Positions 9,200 to 16,408 of a stretch of 18,316 nt of DNA are shown here, in pieces. The position numbers and the translations under genes are program-made. The stretch's first letter is position 1, and every line of letters starts with the position of its first letter. Source of the stretch: JBFKMV01 sp041629655 (GTDB taxonomy: Bacteria > Acidobacteriota > Polarisedimenticolia > Polarisedimenticolales > Polarisedimenticolaceae); contig JBFKMV010000099.1 of the NCBI GenBank assembly GCA_041629655.1, positions 1-18,316 of the forward strand, given 5' to 3'. The notes beneath the pieces are model-generated. The model saw nothing but the letters and a program-made list of their open reading frames with translations. It did no database searches and had not been told where the DNA came from.

Positions 9200-10095
9200 G
9201 CGGTCGCGACGCCATCGCTCCGCTGATCCCGTTCTACGCCAACGGGACGCTGGACGAGACCGAGCGGTCCCGTGTCGAGGCGCACCTGGCCGGCTGCGAG
9301 TCGTGCCGGGCGCTGCTGGCCCACGCGCTGGCGTTCGGCGAAACCGCCCCGGACGCGCTGGAGGAGCACGTCCAGTCCCAGCTGCTGCTGGAGTACCTCG
9401 AGGCCCGCGAGACCCTGGAGCCCGACGCGGTGCGACGGATCGAGGGGCACCTCGGGTCGTGCGAGGTCTGCCGCGACGCGCTGGCGATCGTGGAGGAGCT
9501 GCCCGGCGAGCGCGCGGAAGCGCCCGGCCGTTCCCCCGGCGTGCTGGCCGGACTGTGGGAGCGGCTCGCCGGGACCGTGCTGCACCCGGCACCGGCGCTG
9601 GCCTACCTGCTGTTGCTGCTGATCGCCTATCCCGCCTACCGCTTCCTCGCCCCCGGCGGCCCGGACGCTCCGGCCAGCGTGCTCGGCGTGACCGCGACGC
9701 TGCGCGGCGAGACGGTGTTCCGCGCCGATCCCGGCGAGCCCGCGCCGCCCGCCGCGAGCTTGACGCGGCCGCCGGACGGCGCGCCGCTGCTGCTGGAGCT
9801 GGCGACCGACATCGACGCCGGCGACCTGCGCGACACGGACGCGACGTTCCTGGTGGAGCTGACGCACGGGGAGCGGACGCTGATCGAGCAACCGCGCCGG
9901 GGCGCGGACTTCGACGACGGGGCAACGCTGCGCGTCGTGATCTACCCGGACCGGCTGGAGCCGGACACCGACTACACGCTCTCGATCCGCTTCCACAAGC
10001 CCGGCGACCCGCTGGACGGCCGCGTGCTGTTCCGGCACGCGTTCCGCCTCGTCGACCAGGCGGCTACTCGATCTCCGGCCGCAGCACGACCGTGA
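9196..10095 (+). CDS. Membrane anti-sigma factor with two zinc-finger (HxxxCxxC) motifs
   Basis: A 299-residue protein starting at ATG 9196, overlapping the sigma stop by 4 bp. The cytoplasmic N-terminus carries two ZAS/zf-HC2-like motifs: H30-x3-C34-x2-C37 (AHLAGCESC) and H85-x3-C89-x2-C92 (GHLGSCEVC). Classic anti-sigma domains have one, so this is a duplicated arrangement. A membrane helix (ALAYLLLLLIAYPAYRFLA, about 134-152) is followed by a periplasmic domain of about 145 residues with beta-strand character (ATLRGETVFRA; ATFLVELTHGERTLIEQP; LEPDTDYTLSIRF). It is expected to hold the ECF sigma factor at the membrane until a periplasmic signal releases it. Its last 32 bp overlap the 3' end of the convergent CHAT gene. 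Confidence 0.88.
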   Translation: MSGRDAIAPLIPFYANGTLDETERSRVEAHLAGCESCRALLAHALAFGETAPDALEEHVQSQLLLEYLEARETLEPDAVRRIEGHLGSCEVCRDALAIVEELPGERAEAPGRSPGVLAGLWERLAGTVLHPAPALAYLLLLLIAYPAYRFLAPGGPDAPASVLGVTATLRGETVFRADPGEPAPPAASLTRPPDGAPLLLELATDIDAGDLRDTDATFLVELTHGERTLIEQPRRGADFDDGATLRVVIYPDRLEPDTDYTLSIRFHKPGDPLDGRVLFRHAFRLVDQAATRSPAAARP

Positions 10096-12421
10096 AGGCG
10101 GCCCAGTACGCCGGGTGGCGGTACTCCTCGCGCAGGCGGTTGCGGGCCAGCCGCAACGCGGTCACGGGGTCGCTCCCGGCGCGCATCCGCTCATGGAACT
10201 CGACCATCAAGGTCGCCGTGGCCGCGTCGGCGACCCTCCACTGGCTGACCGCGACGCCCTGCGCCCCCGCGCGCAGGAAGGCCCAGTTCAATCCCAGCAC
10301 CCCTTCGCCCGGGACGATCTCGCCCTCGCCGGTGCGGCACGCCGAGAGCACCACCAGCGACGGACCGAGCGGCAGGCGCGCGATCTCGTCGAAGCCCAGC
10401 TTCTCGCCGCCGGAGAACACCAGTGCGCACTGGTCCGGCGAACGCGCCGACGCGATCGCGTGCGTGGCGAGGTGGATCGTGCGGTAGCGCTCGAGCCCGG
10501 AAGCCGTGAACGCCGCGGCGGAGAAACCGTCGCGCAGCAACGGGACCTGGCCCGGGTCCTGCCACAGCTCCGCGATGCGGGTGACCTCGCGCGCGGCGTA
10601 GGGAAGCTCGGGGTAGTTGCCGGCGTCGTCCGGCGCGGGATCGCCGGCGAGCAACAACGGGCGCCGGTCGCCGGGCCACGACGGGGGCACGCCGGCCAGC
10701 GGCATCAGCGCGGTGTCCGTCCCGGGATCGAAGTCGGGCCACGCCGCCGGCGGCACGGTCGCCAGCTCCCCGTCGGGAACGACGAACAACCGCCCGGCCT
10801 CCGAAAGCCACGGCAGCAACGGCGCAACGAGCAGGCGTCGGAACCGCTCGACCTCCGGCGTCGCGGGCAGCGGCGCAGCGCTGTCGGCGGGCACCTTCCG
10901 CAACAGGTCCCGGTAGCGCCGCAGCGGCTCGCGCAGCTCGCTCCAGCCCGGAAGGCGCGCCGCGCGCATCCCGTCGCGACGCACCGCCAGCACGATTCCG
11001 TGGTCCTCACCGATCAGGAAGTCGAGCAGCAGGTCCCCGGGGCGCAGCCCGCGCTGCAACCGCTCGAGCGGCACGATGCCGGGCGCGGCGCCCCCCTCGC
11101 CGCCCAGCGTCTGTCGCAGCACGCGGGCGTGGGCGCGCTCGACGACCGAGAACACCACAGCCGCGCGCGTCGCCTCCAGCGGCCCACGCGTTTCCCCCGC
11201 CAGCGCCAGCGCGAGATCGACGTAGGGACCGGTGCGGTCGCGCAGGAACCGCAGCGCCTCGCTCGAGGCGCCGAGCCCCGAGCCGATCCCCTCCAGGGTC
11301 GCGACCGCCGCGTCGAGCTCGCGGATTCCGTCCGTCGCGCGCCCCTCGGCCAGCGCCGCGCGGCCGAGCAGCCAGCGCGCCAGCCATTCCAGCGAGCCCG
11401 CCCCGGTCGCCTCGACCTCGGCCAGCACGGCCTCGAGCCGGCGGCGCGCCTCGGCGATCGCGCCGCGACGCAGGTCGGCCTCGGCGCGGAACGTGCGCGC
11501 GAACAGCGCGGTCAGCTCGTTGGCCGCGTCGCGGCCCGCCGCGTCGAACAGCGCCGCCGCCGCGTCGTACCGGCCGGCCTCGAGCTGCATCCGCCCCAGG
11601 TAGATCCGGGCCCGCGCCGCCTGTTGCGAGTCGTCGTCGGGGACGCGCGCGAGCCACGTCCGGGCCAGCTCCGGCTCGTCGGTCAGCAGGTGCAGCCGGC
11701 CCAGGGTGACCGCGGCGCGCACCGCGCGATCCGGCTCGCCGCGCTCCAGGCAGCGGCGGTGGAACGACTCCAGCAGCTCCCGTGCGCCGCGGGCGTCGCC
11801 CAGCTCCAGCAGCACCAGGCCGCGGTTGTAGTCGGCGGTCAACGCCGGGCTCTCGTTGCCCAGGCCGCGCATCACGGCGCCCGCGCGCTCCAGCATCCGC
11901 GTCGCGCCGACGAAGTCGCCGGTCTGGAGCAGCACCCCGGCGAGGTTGTTCTCGAGGAACGCGGCGAGGTCCTCGCGCTCGGCCCGTCCGGCGGCCTCCA
12001 GCCCCTCGCGGTACATCCCCTCGGCCGCGGCGAAGTCGCCGTCCCGGCGCGCGAAGCCGCCCAGGCGGTTCAGCGCGCTGGCGATTCCGAGCGGATCGTC
12101 CGCGGCGCGCGCCAGCTCCAGCGCTCGTTCGAAGGCCGCGCGGGAGTCCCCGGCGCGACGCTGGTGGTAACGGCACTGGGCGACCGTCCACAGCGGCTCC
12201 CAGCGCTCGGGGCACGTCGCGGCGATCTCCGCGGCCCGGAGCGCCAGCGCCTCCAGTGCGTCTGCGCGGCGCGCCTCGCGGATCGCGTCGCTCCACGGTC
12301 CGTCGCCGCGCGGGCAGTCCTCCAGCACGACGCCGTCGTCACCGCCGCACCCGCCGGCCGGCAGCAGCAGCAACAGCGACGTCACGAACGCGGCCAGACG
12401 CGGGCTCGCTCCACCGGGCAC
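10064..12421 (-). CDS. CHAT-domain (caspase-like) peptidase with TPR repeats and lipoprotein-like signal
   Basis: A 785-residue protein starting at GTG (complement of 12419-12421), with GGGGGAG 6 nt upstream. Residues 8-25 form a signal sequence ending in LPAGGC, a probable but imperfect lipobox with C25, so it is likely an envelope lipoprotein. Residues about 60-420 are TPR-like helical repeats (AFERALELARAADDPLGIAS; AEGMYREGLEAAGRAE). The C-terminal CHAT domain (about 470-785) has the catalytic dyad H654 (TIHLATHAI) and C695 (LVVLSACRTGEG), plus the conserved GEGVLGLNWAFLRAGAQGV and VSQWRVAD segments. CHAT proteins are clan CD cysteine peptidases related to caspases and separase. It lies 37 nt after the propeller gene on the same strand and overlaps the anti-sigma gene tail to tail, so it could be a sensor or protease for that system (inference). 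Confidence 0.93.
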   Translation of the reverse strand: MPGGASPRLAAFVTSLLLLLPAGGCGGDDGVVLEDCPRGDGPWSDAIREARRADALEALALRAAEIAATCPERWEPLWTVAQCRYHQRRAGDSRAAFERALELARAADDPLGIASALNRLGGFARRDGDFAAAEGMYREGLEAAGRAEREDLAAFLENNLAGVLLQTGDFVGATRMLERAGAVMRGLGNESPALTADYNRGLVLLELGDARGARELLESFHRRCLERGEPDRAVRAAVTLGRLHLLTDEPELARTWLARVPDDDSQQAARARIYLGRMQLEAGRYDAAAALFDAAGRDAANELTALFARTFRAEADLRRGAIAEARRRLEAVLAEVEATGAGSLEWLARWLLGRAALAEGRATDGIRELDAAVATLEGIGSGLGASSEALRFLRDRTGPYVDLALALAGETRGPLEATRAAVVFSVVERAHARVLRQTLGGEGGAAPGIVPLERLQRGLRPGDLLLDFLIGEDHGIVLAVRRDGMRAARLPGWSELREPLRRYRDLLRKVPADSAAPLPATPEVERFRRLLVAPLLPWLSEAGRLFVVPDGELATVPPAAWPDFDPGTDTALMPLAGVPPSWPGDRRPLLLAGDPAPDDAGNYPELPYAAREVTRIAELWQDPGQVPLLRDGFSAAAFTASGLERYRTIHLATHAIASARSPDQCALVFSGGEKLGFDEIARLPLGPSLVVLSACRTGEGEIVPGEGVLGLNWAFLRAGAQGVAVSQWRVADAATATLMVEFHERMRAGSDPVTALRLARNRLREEYRHPAYWAAFTVVLRPEIE

Positions 12422-12458
12422 GTCGTGCTCCCCCGGCGGGGAGCATACCGGATCGCGC

Positions 12459-13958
12459 TCAGCGCACGTTGTAGCAGACGCTGCCGCCGGTGGCGCCGCC
12501 CGAGTGAAGGTAGCTGTTGGCGCCCGGGCCGGTCGTGTCGGCCTCCTTCCAGTCGCCGTCGCAGGACATCCCGCTCTCCAGCGGGGCGAGGGTGTCGGCC
12601 TCCTCCCCGCCGAGGCTTGACAGCGGACCGGACGGGCAGCCGGGCGGGCAGACTCCGCCCGGGTCCTGGCACACGCACAGCACCCGGAACTGCGTGTCCG
12701 GCGAGCAGCCCACCGTGTCCCAGCTCAGCACGACGTCGCTGCCCGACCGCTCCGCCCGGACGTTCCGCACGGTGCACTCGAGCGGACCTCCGAGCAGCGC
12801 CTCGATGTCCAACGGGCACAGGAGGCACGGCGGCGCCCCGGGTTCGAGCGTGATCGAGCCCACCGTGGAATCCGAGCGCAGCACGGTCACGGTGTCGGAG
12901 TCGCGGTTGGCCACGAAGGCCTTGGTCCACTCCCGGGAGTCGAACATCGCCACCGCGACGGGGTCGAGTCCCACCGTCGTCGACACGAAGTCGCAGCTCG
13001 CGGGGTCGAGGCGGTGCGCCCAGCCGGGGGACGCGCCGTCGTCGATGGCGATGACCGTGTGCGACCCCGGACCGCGACCCGCGATCGCCACGCCGCGCAG
13101 CCGGGTGCCCGGCAGATCGCATCCGCCGCCGGCGGTCTGCGGGTTGAGCAGCTGCTGCCCGTCGGCCGTGGGCCACGCCACCAGCTCGCGATCGAACGTG
13201 ACCCCGAGCTGGATCCCGTCGGGCAGGCCCGGGGTGTTGGGGAGCGGCTCGATCCGCTCGCGGACCACGCCCCATCCCGATCCCAGCGTGCGCTCGGCGG
13301 CGACCAGCGCCGCGAACAGCGCGGGGTCGGGCGAGGTCTCGCGGTAGCTGTACCAGGCGCGCTGGAAGTGCGGGCCGTGCTCGTGCGGCAGCACGGTCAC
13401 GTCGAGCGCCTCGCGCACGGCGCCGGGCGGCGTGGCACCGAGCGCGTCGTTGGCGACGATCAACCCCGGATCCTGCGGGTTCGAAAGCAGCAGCGCCTGG
13501 TCGAACACGATGAAGCACGGCTCGGGTGCGGCGCCGCCCGTGTCCACCTGCGCGGCGACGTGCAGGTAGCTGCGCACGGCCGCCCCCTGCCCGTCCTCGA
13601 ACTCGCGCGGGCGCGCGGCGGCGCAGCCGCGCAGCTCGACGGGTGAACCGAGCAGCGCGGAGACGTCGACGTCGTGGCTCACCGCCCGCTGCGCGGTATC
13701 GATCACGCGGATTAAGGGACCCTGGCTGACGAACGCGAAGGCGCCCGCGGAACCGGGGACCGAGGAGAAGGCGACGCAACGCGGCGGGTCGGTCACGTCG
13801 TCCAGCGGGATCGCGGCCACGACCTGCTCGGCGACGCCGTCGATGACCTGGATCCCGAACTTGCCCCCGTTGACGACCCAGACCTCGTTGGCCGCCGCCG
13901 GCGCCCCCGACAGTCCCAGCAGCGTCGCCAGGATCGCGAACGTTCGGACCCGTGTCAC
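12459..13958 (-). CDS. Secreted beta-propeller-like protein with Cys-rich C-terminal domain
   Basis: A 499-residue protein. I choose GTG (complement of 13956-13958), 6 nt after GGAGAGG; a TTG two codons earlier has the ribosome site abutting it. Residues about 1-23 form a signal peptide (VRTFAILATLLGLSGAPAAA/NEVWVV). The body shows YVTN/YncE-type beta-propeller blades (EVWVVNGGKFGIQVIDGVAE; GPLIRVIDTAQRAVSHDV; AMFDSREWTKAFVANRDSDT). The last 110 residues are Cys-rich (CLLCPL, CVCQDPGGVCPPGC, MSCDGDW) with a fibronectin-III-like flavour (GSDVVLSWDT ... FRVLCVC ... GGSVCYNVR). The ligand is unknown. Its promoter probably lies in 13959-14048; the downstream CHAT gene is 37 nt away and may be co-transcribed. 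Confidence 0.8.
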   Translation of the reverse strand: MTRVRTFAILATLLGLSGAPAAANEVWVVNGGKFGIQVIDGVAEQVVAAIPLDDVTDPPRCVAFSSVPGSAGAFAFVSQGPLIRVIDTAQRAVSHDVDVSALLGSPVELRGCAAARPREFEDGQGAAVRSYLHVAAQVDTGGAAPEPCFIVFDQALLLSNPQDPGLIVANDALGATPPGAVREALDVTVLPHEHGPHFQRAWYSYRETSPDPALFAALVAAERTLGSGWGVVRERIEPLPNTPGLPDGIQLGVTFDRELVAWPTADGQQLLNPQTAGGGCDLPGTRLRGVAIAGRGPGSHTVIAIDDGASPGWAHRLDPASCDFVSTTVGLDPVAVAMFDSREWTKAFVANRDSDTVTVLRSDSTVGSITLEPGAPPCLLCPLDIEALLGGPLECTVRNVRAERSGSDVVLSWDTVGCSPDTQFRVLCVCQDPGGVCPPGCPSGPLSSLGGEEADTLAPLESGMSCDGDWKEADTTGPGANSYLHSGGATGGSVCYNVR

Positions 13959-13964
13959 GTTCAA

Positions 13965-13971
13965 CCTCTCC
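13965..13971 (-). promoter_or_regulatory. Ribosome binding site deciding the propeller gene start
   Basis: GGAGAGG on the minus strand lies 6 nt before GTG 13958-13956. The same site would directly abut the TTG at 13964-13962, which makes the GTG the better start. Confidence 0.6.
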
Positions 13972-13987
13972 CCCCCGACTTGCCTTT

Positions 13988-13993
13988 CTTATA
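13988..13993 (-). promoter_or_regulatory. Possible -10 element (TATAAG) for the propeller-CHAT transcript
   Basis: On the minus strand TATAAG matches the consensus TATAAT at five of six positions and lies 29 bp before the GTG start, so a transcript would carry a leader of about 24 nt that includes the ribosome site. No good -35 hexamer is seen at 17 bp. Confidence 0.35.
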
Positions 13994-14048
13994 CCGCCGT
14001 TTCCGGGGCCCGGTGGCGATTAACAGGGTCGGACGGCGGTCCCCGGCG

Positions 14049-15089
14049 TTACAGCGGCTCCCGGGCCAGCACGACCTTGCCCAGGTTCCGGCGCTCGTGG
14101 AGCCGCAGGTGGGCCTCGACCGCCCCCTCGCGCGTCAGCGGAAACACCCGGTCCACCACCGGCCGCAGCTCCCCACGCGCCACGCCGTCGAAGATCTCCA
14201 CCGACAGCTCGCGCAGCAGCGGCTCCTTGGGGCCGAGGTGCAGCAGGTGCACGCCGAACACGCCGAGGTTCGGCTCGACCAGCGAGAGCGGGTGGAAGCG
14301 CGGCGTGCGCAGCCAGGCCGCGAGCGCACGCGGCCAGTCGCGCTTGCGCCGCGGCATCGCCTCGCTCATGCCGTAGAACACCAGGCGGCCCAGCGGCGCC
14401 ATCAGCCGGCGGCACGCCGCGGTGGCGCGGCCCCCGACGGGGTCCAGCGCCAGGTCGACGCCGCGCTTGCCGACCAGCGCGCGCACGTCGTGCTCCCACT
14501 CGGCGCGCGAGTCGAAGCAGGCCGCGGCGCCCAGCTCGCCGGTGACGAACTCGCGCTTGGCCGGCGTGCCGGCGGTGCCGACGACGCGCAGGCCGTGCCG
14601 CACCGCCAGCTGCACCGCGGCCGTGCCGACCCCGCCTCCGGCGCCGAGCACCAGCGCCGTCTCGTCGCGCCGCGCGTTGCCGGCGCGGAACAGACACACC
14701 GACGCCGTCAGGAACACCACCGGCACCGCGGCCGCGCGCACCGGGTCGATCGCGTCGGGGCAGGGCATCAGGTTGCCGGCGTGAACCACCACGTCGTGCG
14801 CGTAGCCGCCGTGGCGCAGCAGCGCGACGGCGCGATCGCCCTCGTGCCAGCCGGTGACGTTCCGGCCCAGGCGCGCCACGCGTCCCGCGACCTCGAACCC
14901 CGGGCCGAACGGACGCGGCGGCACCGTGCCGTAGAGCCCGGCGCGCATCAAGAGGTCGGCGAAGTTGACTCCCGTCGCCTCGACCCGCAGGTGCACCTCG
15001 TCCGCTTCCGGGTCCCGCAACGGGACCTCGCGCTCGACGAGCGCTTCCGGCGGACCGAGACGCTCGATCAGGATCGCGCGTGTCTTCAT
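14049..15089 (-). CDS. Zinc-independent MDR oxidoreductase (quinone oxidoreductase / VAT-1-like)
   Basis: A 346-residue cytoplasmic NAD(P)H-dependent oxidoreductase of the medium-chain dehydrogenase/reductase superfamily. The N-terminal GroES-like part has TGVNFADLLMRAGLYG and PFGPGFEVAGRV, as in quinone reductases and VAT-1 homologues. The Rossmann part has VLGAGGGVGTAAVQLA followed by GTAGTPAKREF and LALDPVGG. The C-terminus resembles VAT-1/MDR3 members (VFGVHLLHLGPKEPLLRELS; LRPVVDRVFPLTREGAVEAH). There are no structural-zinc Cys ligands. The substrate is unknown. The start is ATG (complement of 15087-15089); an in-frame ATG four codons earlier is possible and neither has a strong ribosome site. 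It is divergent from the exosortase gene with a 54-bp gap. Confidence 0.92.
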   Translation of the reverse strand: MKTRAILIERLGPPEALVEREVPLRDPEADEVHLRVEATGVNFADLLMRAGLYGTVPPRPFGPGFEVAGRVARLGRNVTGWHEGDRAVALLRHGGYAHDVVVHAGNLMPCPDAIDPVRAAAVPVVFLTASVCLFRAGNARRDETALVLGAGGGVGTAAVQLAVRHGLRVVGTAGTPAKREFVTGELGAAACFDSRAEWEHDVRALVGKRGVDLALDPVGGRATAACRRLMAPLGRLVFYGMSEAMPRRKRDWPRALAAWLRTPRFHPLSLVEPNLGVFGVHLLHLGPKEPLLRELSVEIFDGVARGELRPVVDRVFPLTREGAVEAHLRLHERRNLGKVVLAREPL

Positions 15090-15143
15090 CGCGCCCAGCA
15101 TACCCTGTGGTACGATCGCCGAAACCGGCAAAGAGGTTGCACC

Positions 15144-15734
15144 ATGGCGCGCAGACGCAACAAGCGTCGCGAACGAAACGTGCCTCCGCCGCCGGCGGCA
15201 CGGTCGCTGCGCCGCCCGCCGGGCTCGTTCTGGACCCGTAACGGCGCGCTGCTGCGCGCGTGGTCGGTCTTCGTGGCCGTGTTCCTGGGACTGATGGCGG
15301 TATTCCTGCGCTGGGGCGGGTTGATCGAGCACCAGGCCACCACGTGGACCGCGCGCCTGACGGCCTGGACGCTGTGGCTGCTGGGTTTCGAGGCCACGAC
15401 CGACCGCACGCTGGTGATCTCGTCGCTCTACACGGCCGACATCATCCTCGAGTGCACGGCGGTGTTTCCGTTGATGATCTTCCTGGCCGCGGTGGTCGCG
15501 TATCCCGCCACGCTGCGGGCCAAGGCGTTCGGACTGGCCGCGGGGGTGCCCACGATCCTGCTGTTCAACCAGGTCCGCCTGTTGACCCTGTTCTTCATCG
15601 GCCGTTACTACCCCGCCGCGTTCGAGACGGCGCACCTGGTGGTCTGGCAATCGTTGATGATCTTCTTCACGCTGGCCCTGTGGCTCGCGTGGGCGCTGAG
15701 GCACGGAGTCCGGGGTGAGGCCCGGGCGGCGTAA
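15144..15734 (+). CDS. xrtH: Exosortase H-type membrane transpeptidase
   Basis: A 196-residue polytopic inner-membrane protein. A very basic, Pro-rich N-terminus (MARRRNKRRERNVPPPPAAR) precedes a membrane helix at about 38-57. The exosortase/archaeosortase core has the catalytic Cys in LECTAVFPL (C104), the conserved Arg in FNQVRLLTLFFIGRYYP (R145) and the conserved His in FETAHLVVWQSLMIFF (H164), with helices around 103-120, 128-152 and 165-187. Small size and these motifs fit the exosortase H group, which processes IPTLxxWG-type sorting tails. ATG 15144 has AGAGG 7 nt upstream; TACGAT at 15111-15116 is a possible -10. The 3' end overlaps the next gene by 20 bp. Confidence 0.88.
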   Translation: MARRRNKRRERNVPPPPAARSLRRPPGSFWTRNGALLRAWSVFVAVFLGLMAVFLRWGGLIEHQATTWTARLTAWTLWLLGFEATTDRTLVISSLYTADIILECTAVFPLMIFLAAVVAYPATLRAKAFGLAAGVPTILLFNQVRLLTLFFIGRYYPAAFETAHLVVWQSLMIFFTLALWLAWALRHGVRGEARAA

Positions 15735-16266
15735 AGTCCTTTCGTTCGCGGCCGTGTTCGTCCCGCTGCTGCTGGCGCTGGTGCTGGTCTACCCGTGGCT
15801 GCAGCCGCTGTACCGGGACGCGCTGCGCGGCGTCGCCGACCCGGTCGCGGCGACCTTCTCGCCCCCGTTACGCATCGAGGCGACCGACGAGGGCGGCTGG
15901 CGCATCCTGCGCGAGCGGCCCGACCGCAGCCGCGCCGCGGTGTTCTCGATCCCCGGCAAGAGCCTGCGCCAGATCCACATCAGCGTGGTGCTGTTGCCGG
16001 CGCTGCTGCTGGCCACCCCCGTCGACTGGCGCACCCGCCTGCGGCTGCTCGGGCTGGGCTGTCTCGCGCTGGTGCTGGCGCAGCTGGTGCTGCACCTGGT
16101 ATTCGTGCGGTCGTGGGTCGCGTTCCAGTACAGCAACCCCGGCAACCCGCTGTATCGCCTGCTCCACGTGACGCACAGCACCGCGGGCCAGGTGTTCCCG
16201 GTGATGCTGTGGGCGCTGTTGACCTGGCGCTACTGGCTGCCGGGCCCGGACCGCGCCGAATCCTGA
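15715..16266 (+). CDS. Exosortase H-associated membrane protein
   Basis: A 183-residue protein starting at GTG 15715, with GGAG 6 nt upstream, inside the end of the exosortase gene (20-bp overlap, translational coupling). Topology: helix 1 at about 9-28 (LSFAAVFVPLLLALVLVYPW), a periplasmic loop of about 60 residues (DPVAATFSPPLRIEA; VFSIPGKSLRQIHISV), then hydrophobic stretches near 89-101, 109-127 and 156-171. Proteins of this size and layout are regular companions of exosortase H genes and are known in databases only as exosortase-associated membrane proteins; the biochemical role is unknown. Identity is inferred from the overlap and topology. Confidence 0.75.
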   Translation: MRPGRRKVLSFAAVFVPLLLALVLVYPWLQPLYRDALRGVADPVAATFSPPLRIEATDEGGWRILRERPDRSRAAVFSIPGKSLRQIHISVVLLPALLLATPVDWRTRLRLLGLGCLALVLAQLVLHLVFVRSWVAFQYSNPGNPLYRLLHVTHSTAGQVFPVMLWALLTWRYWLPGPDRAES

Positions 16267-16297
16267 GACCGGATCGACTTTGTTGCACCCCCCCCCT

Positions 16298-16314
16298 GCG
16301 GTCGGATCGACCGC
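16298..16314 (+). repeat. Short perfect inverted repeat upstream of the sorting substrate gene
   Basis: gcggtcg (16298-16304), gat, cgaccgc (16308-16314): a 7-bp stem with a 3-nt loop. No T run follows, so it is a poor terminator; it could be an operator or an RNA stem. The ggatcgac part also occurs at 16271-16278. Confidence 0.4.
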
Positions 16315-16332
16315 TCGTTACCGACTTTCGCG

Positions 16333-16362
16333 TTGCGCCCCGTGGGACGAGCGGGGTATATG
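16333..16362 (+). promoter_or_regulatory. Possible promoter for the sorting substrate gene
   Basis: TTGCGC (16333-16338) and TATATG (16357-16362) are separated by 18 bp and lie in the 142-bp gap after the exosortase-associated gene. This would let the substrate be expressed at a higher level than the sortase genes upstream. The hexamer match is partial. Confidence 0.35.
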
Positions 16363-16388
16363 GGCGTCAATCGTTGGAATGGCCCACC

Positions 16389-16402
16389 AGGAGGAGGAGG
16401 GG
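16389..16402 (+). promoter_or_regulatory. Strong ribosome binding site fixing the substrate gene start
   Basis: An all-purine run agGAGGAGGAGGgg ends 6 nt before GTG 16409. Longer in-frame starts upstream (16280 region) would place about 43 charged residues before the signal peptide and have no such site. Confidence 0.75.
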
Positions 16403-16408
16403 AACACC

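Noticed and set aside
10115..12853. 912-codon plus-strand ORF over the CHAT gene
   Set aside because: It is Arg/Gln/Ala-rich shadow sequence of GC-rich DNA. The minus strand encodes a complete TPR-CHAT protein with both catalytic residues.
15101..15112. Inverted repeat TACC-ctgt-GGTA between the MDR and exosortase genes as an operator
   Set aside because: The arms are only four bases long, which is expected by chance. TATGCT and TACGAT near it are weak -10 matches.
16280..16408. Longer N-terminus for the sorting substrate
   Set aside because: The extra 43 residues are charged and unlike a signal peptide. The strong purine-rich ribosome site precedes GTG 16409.
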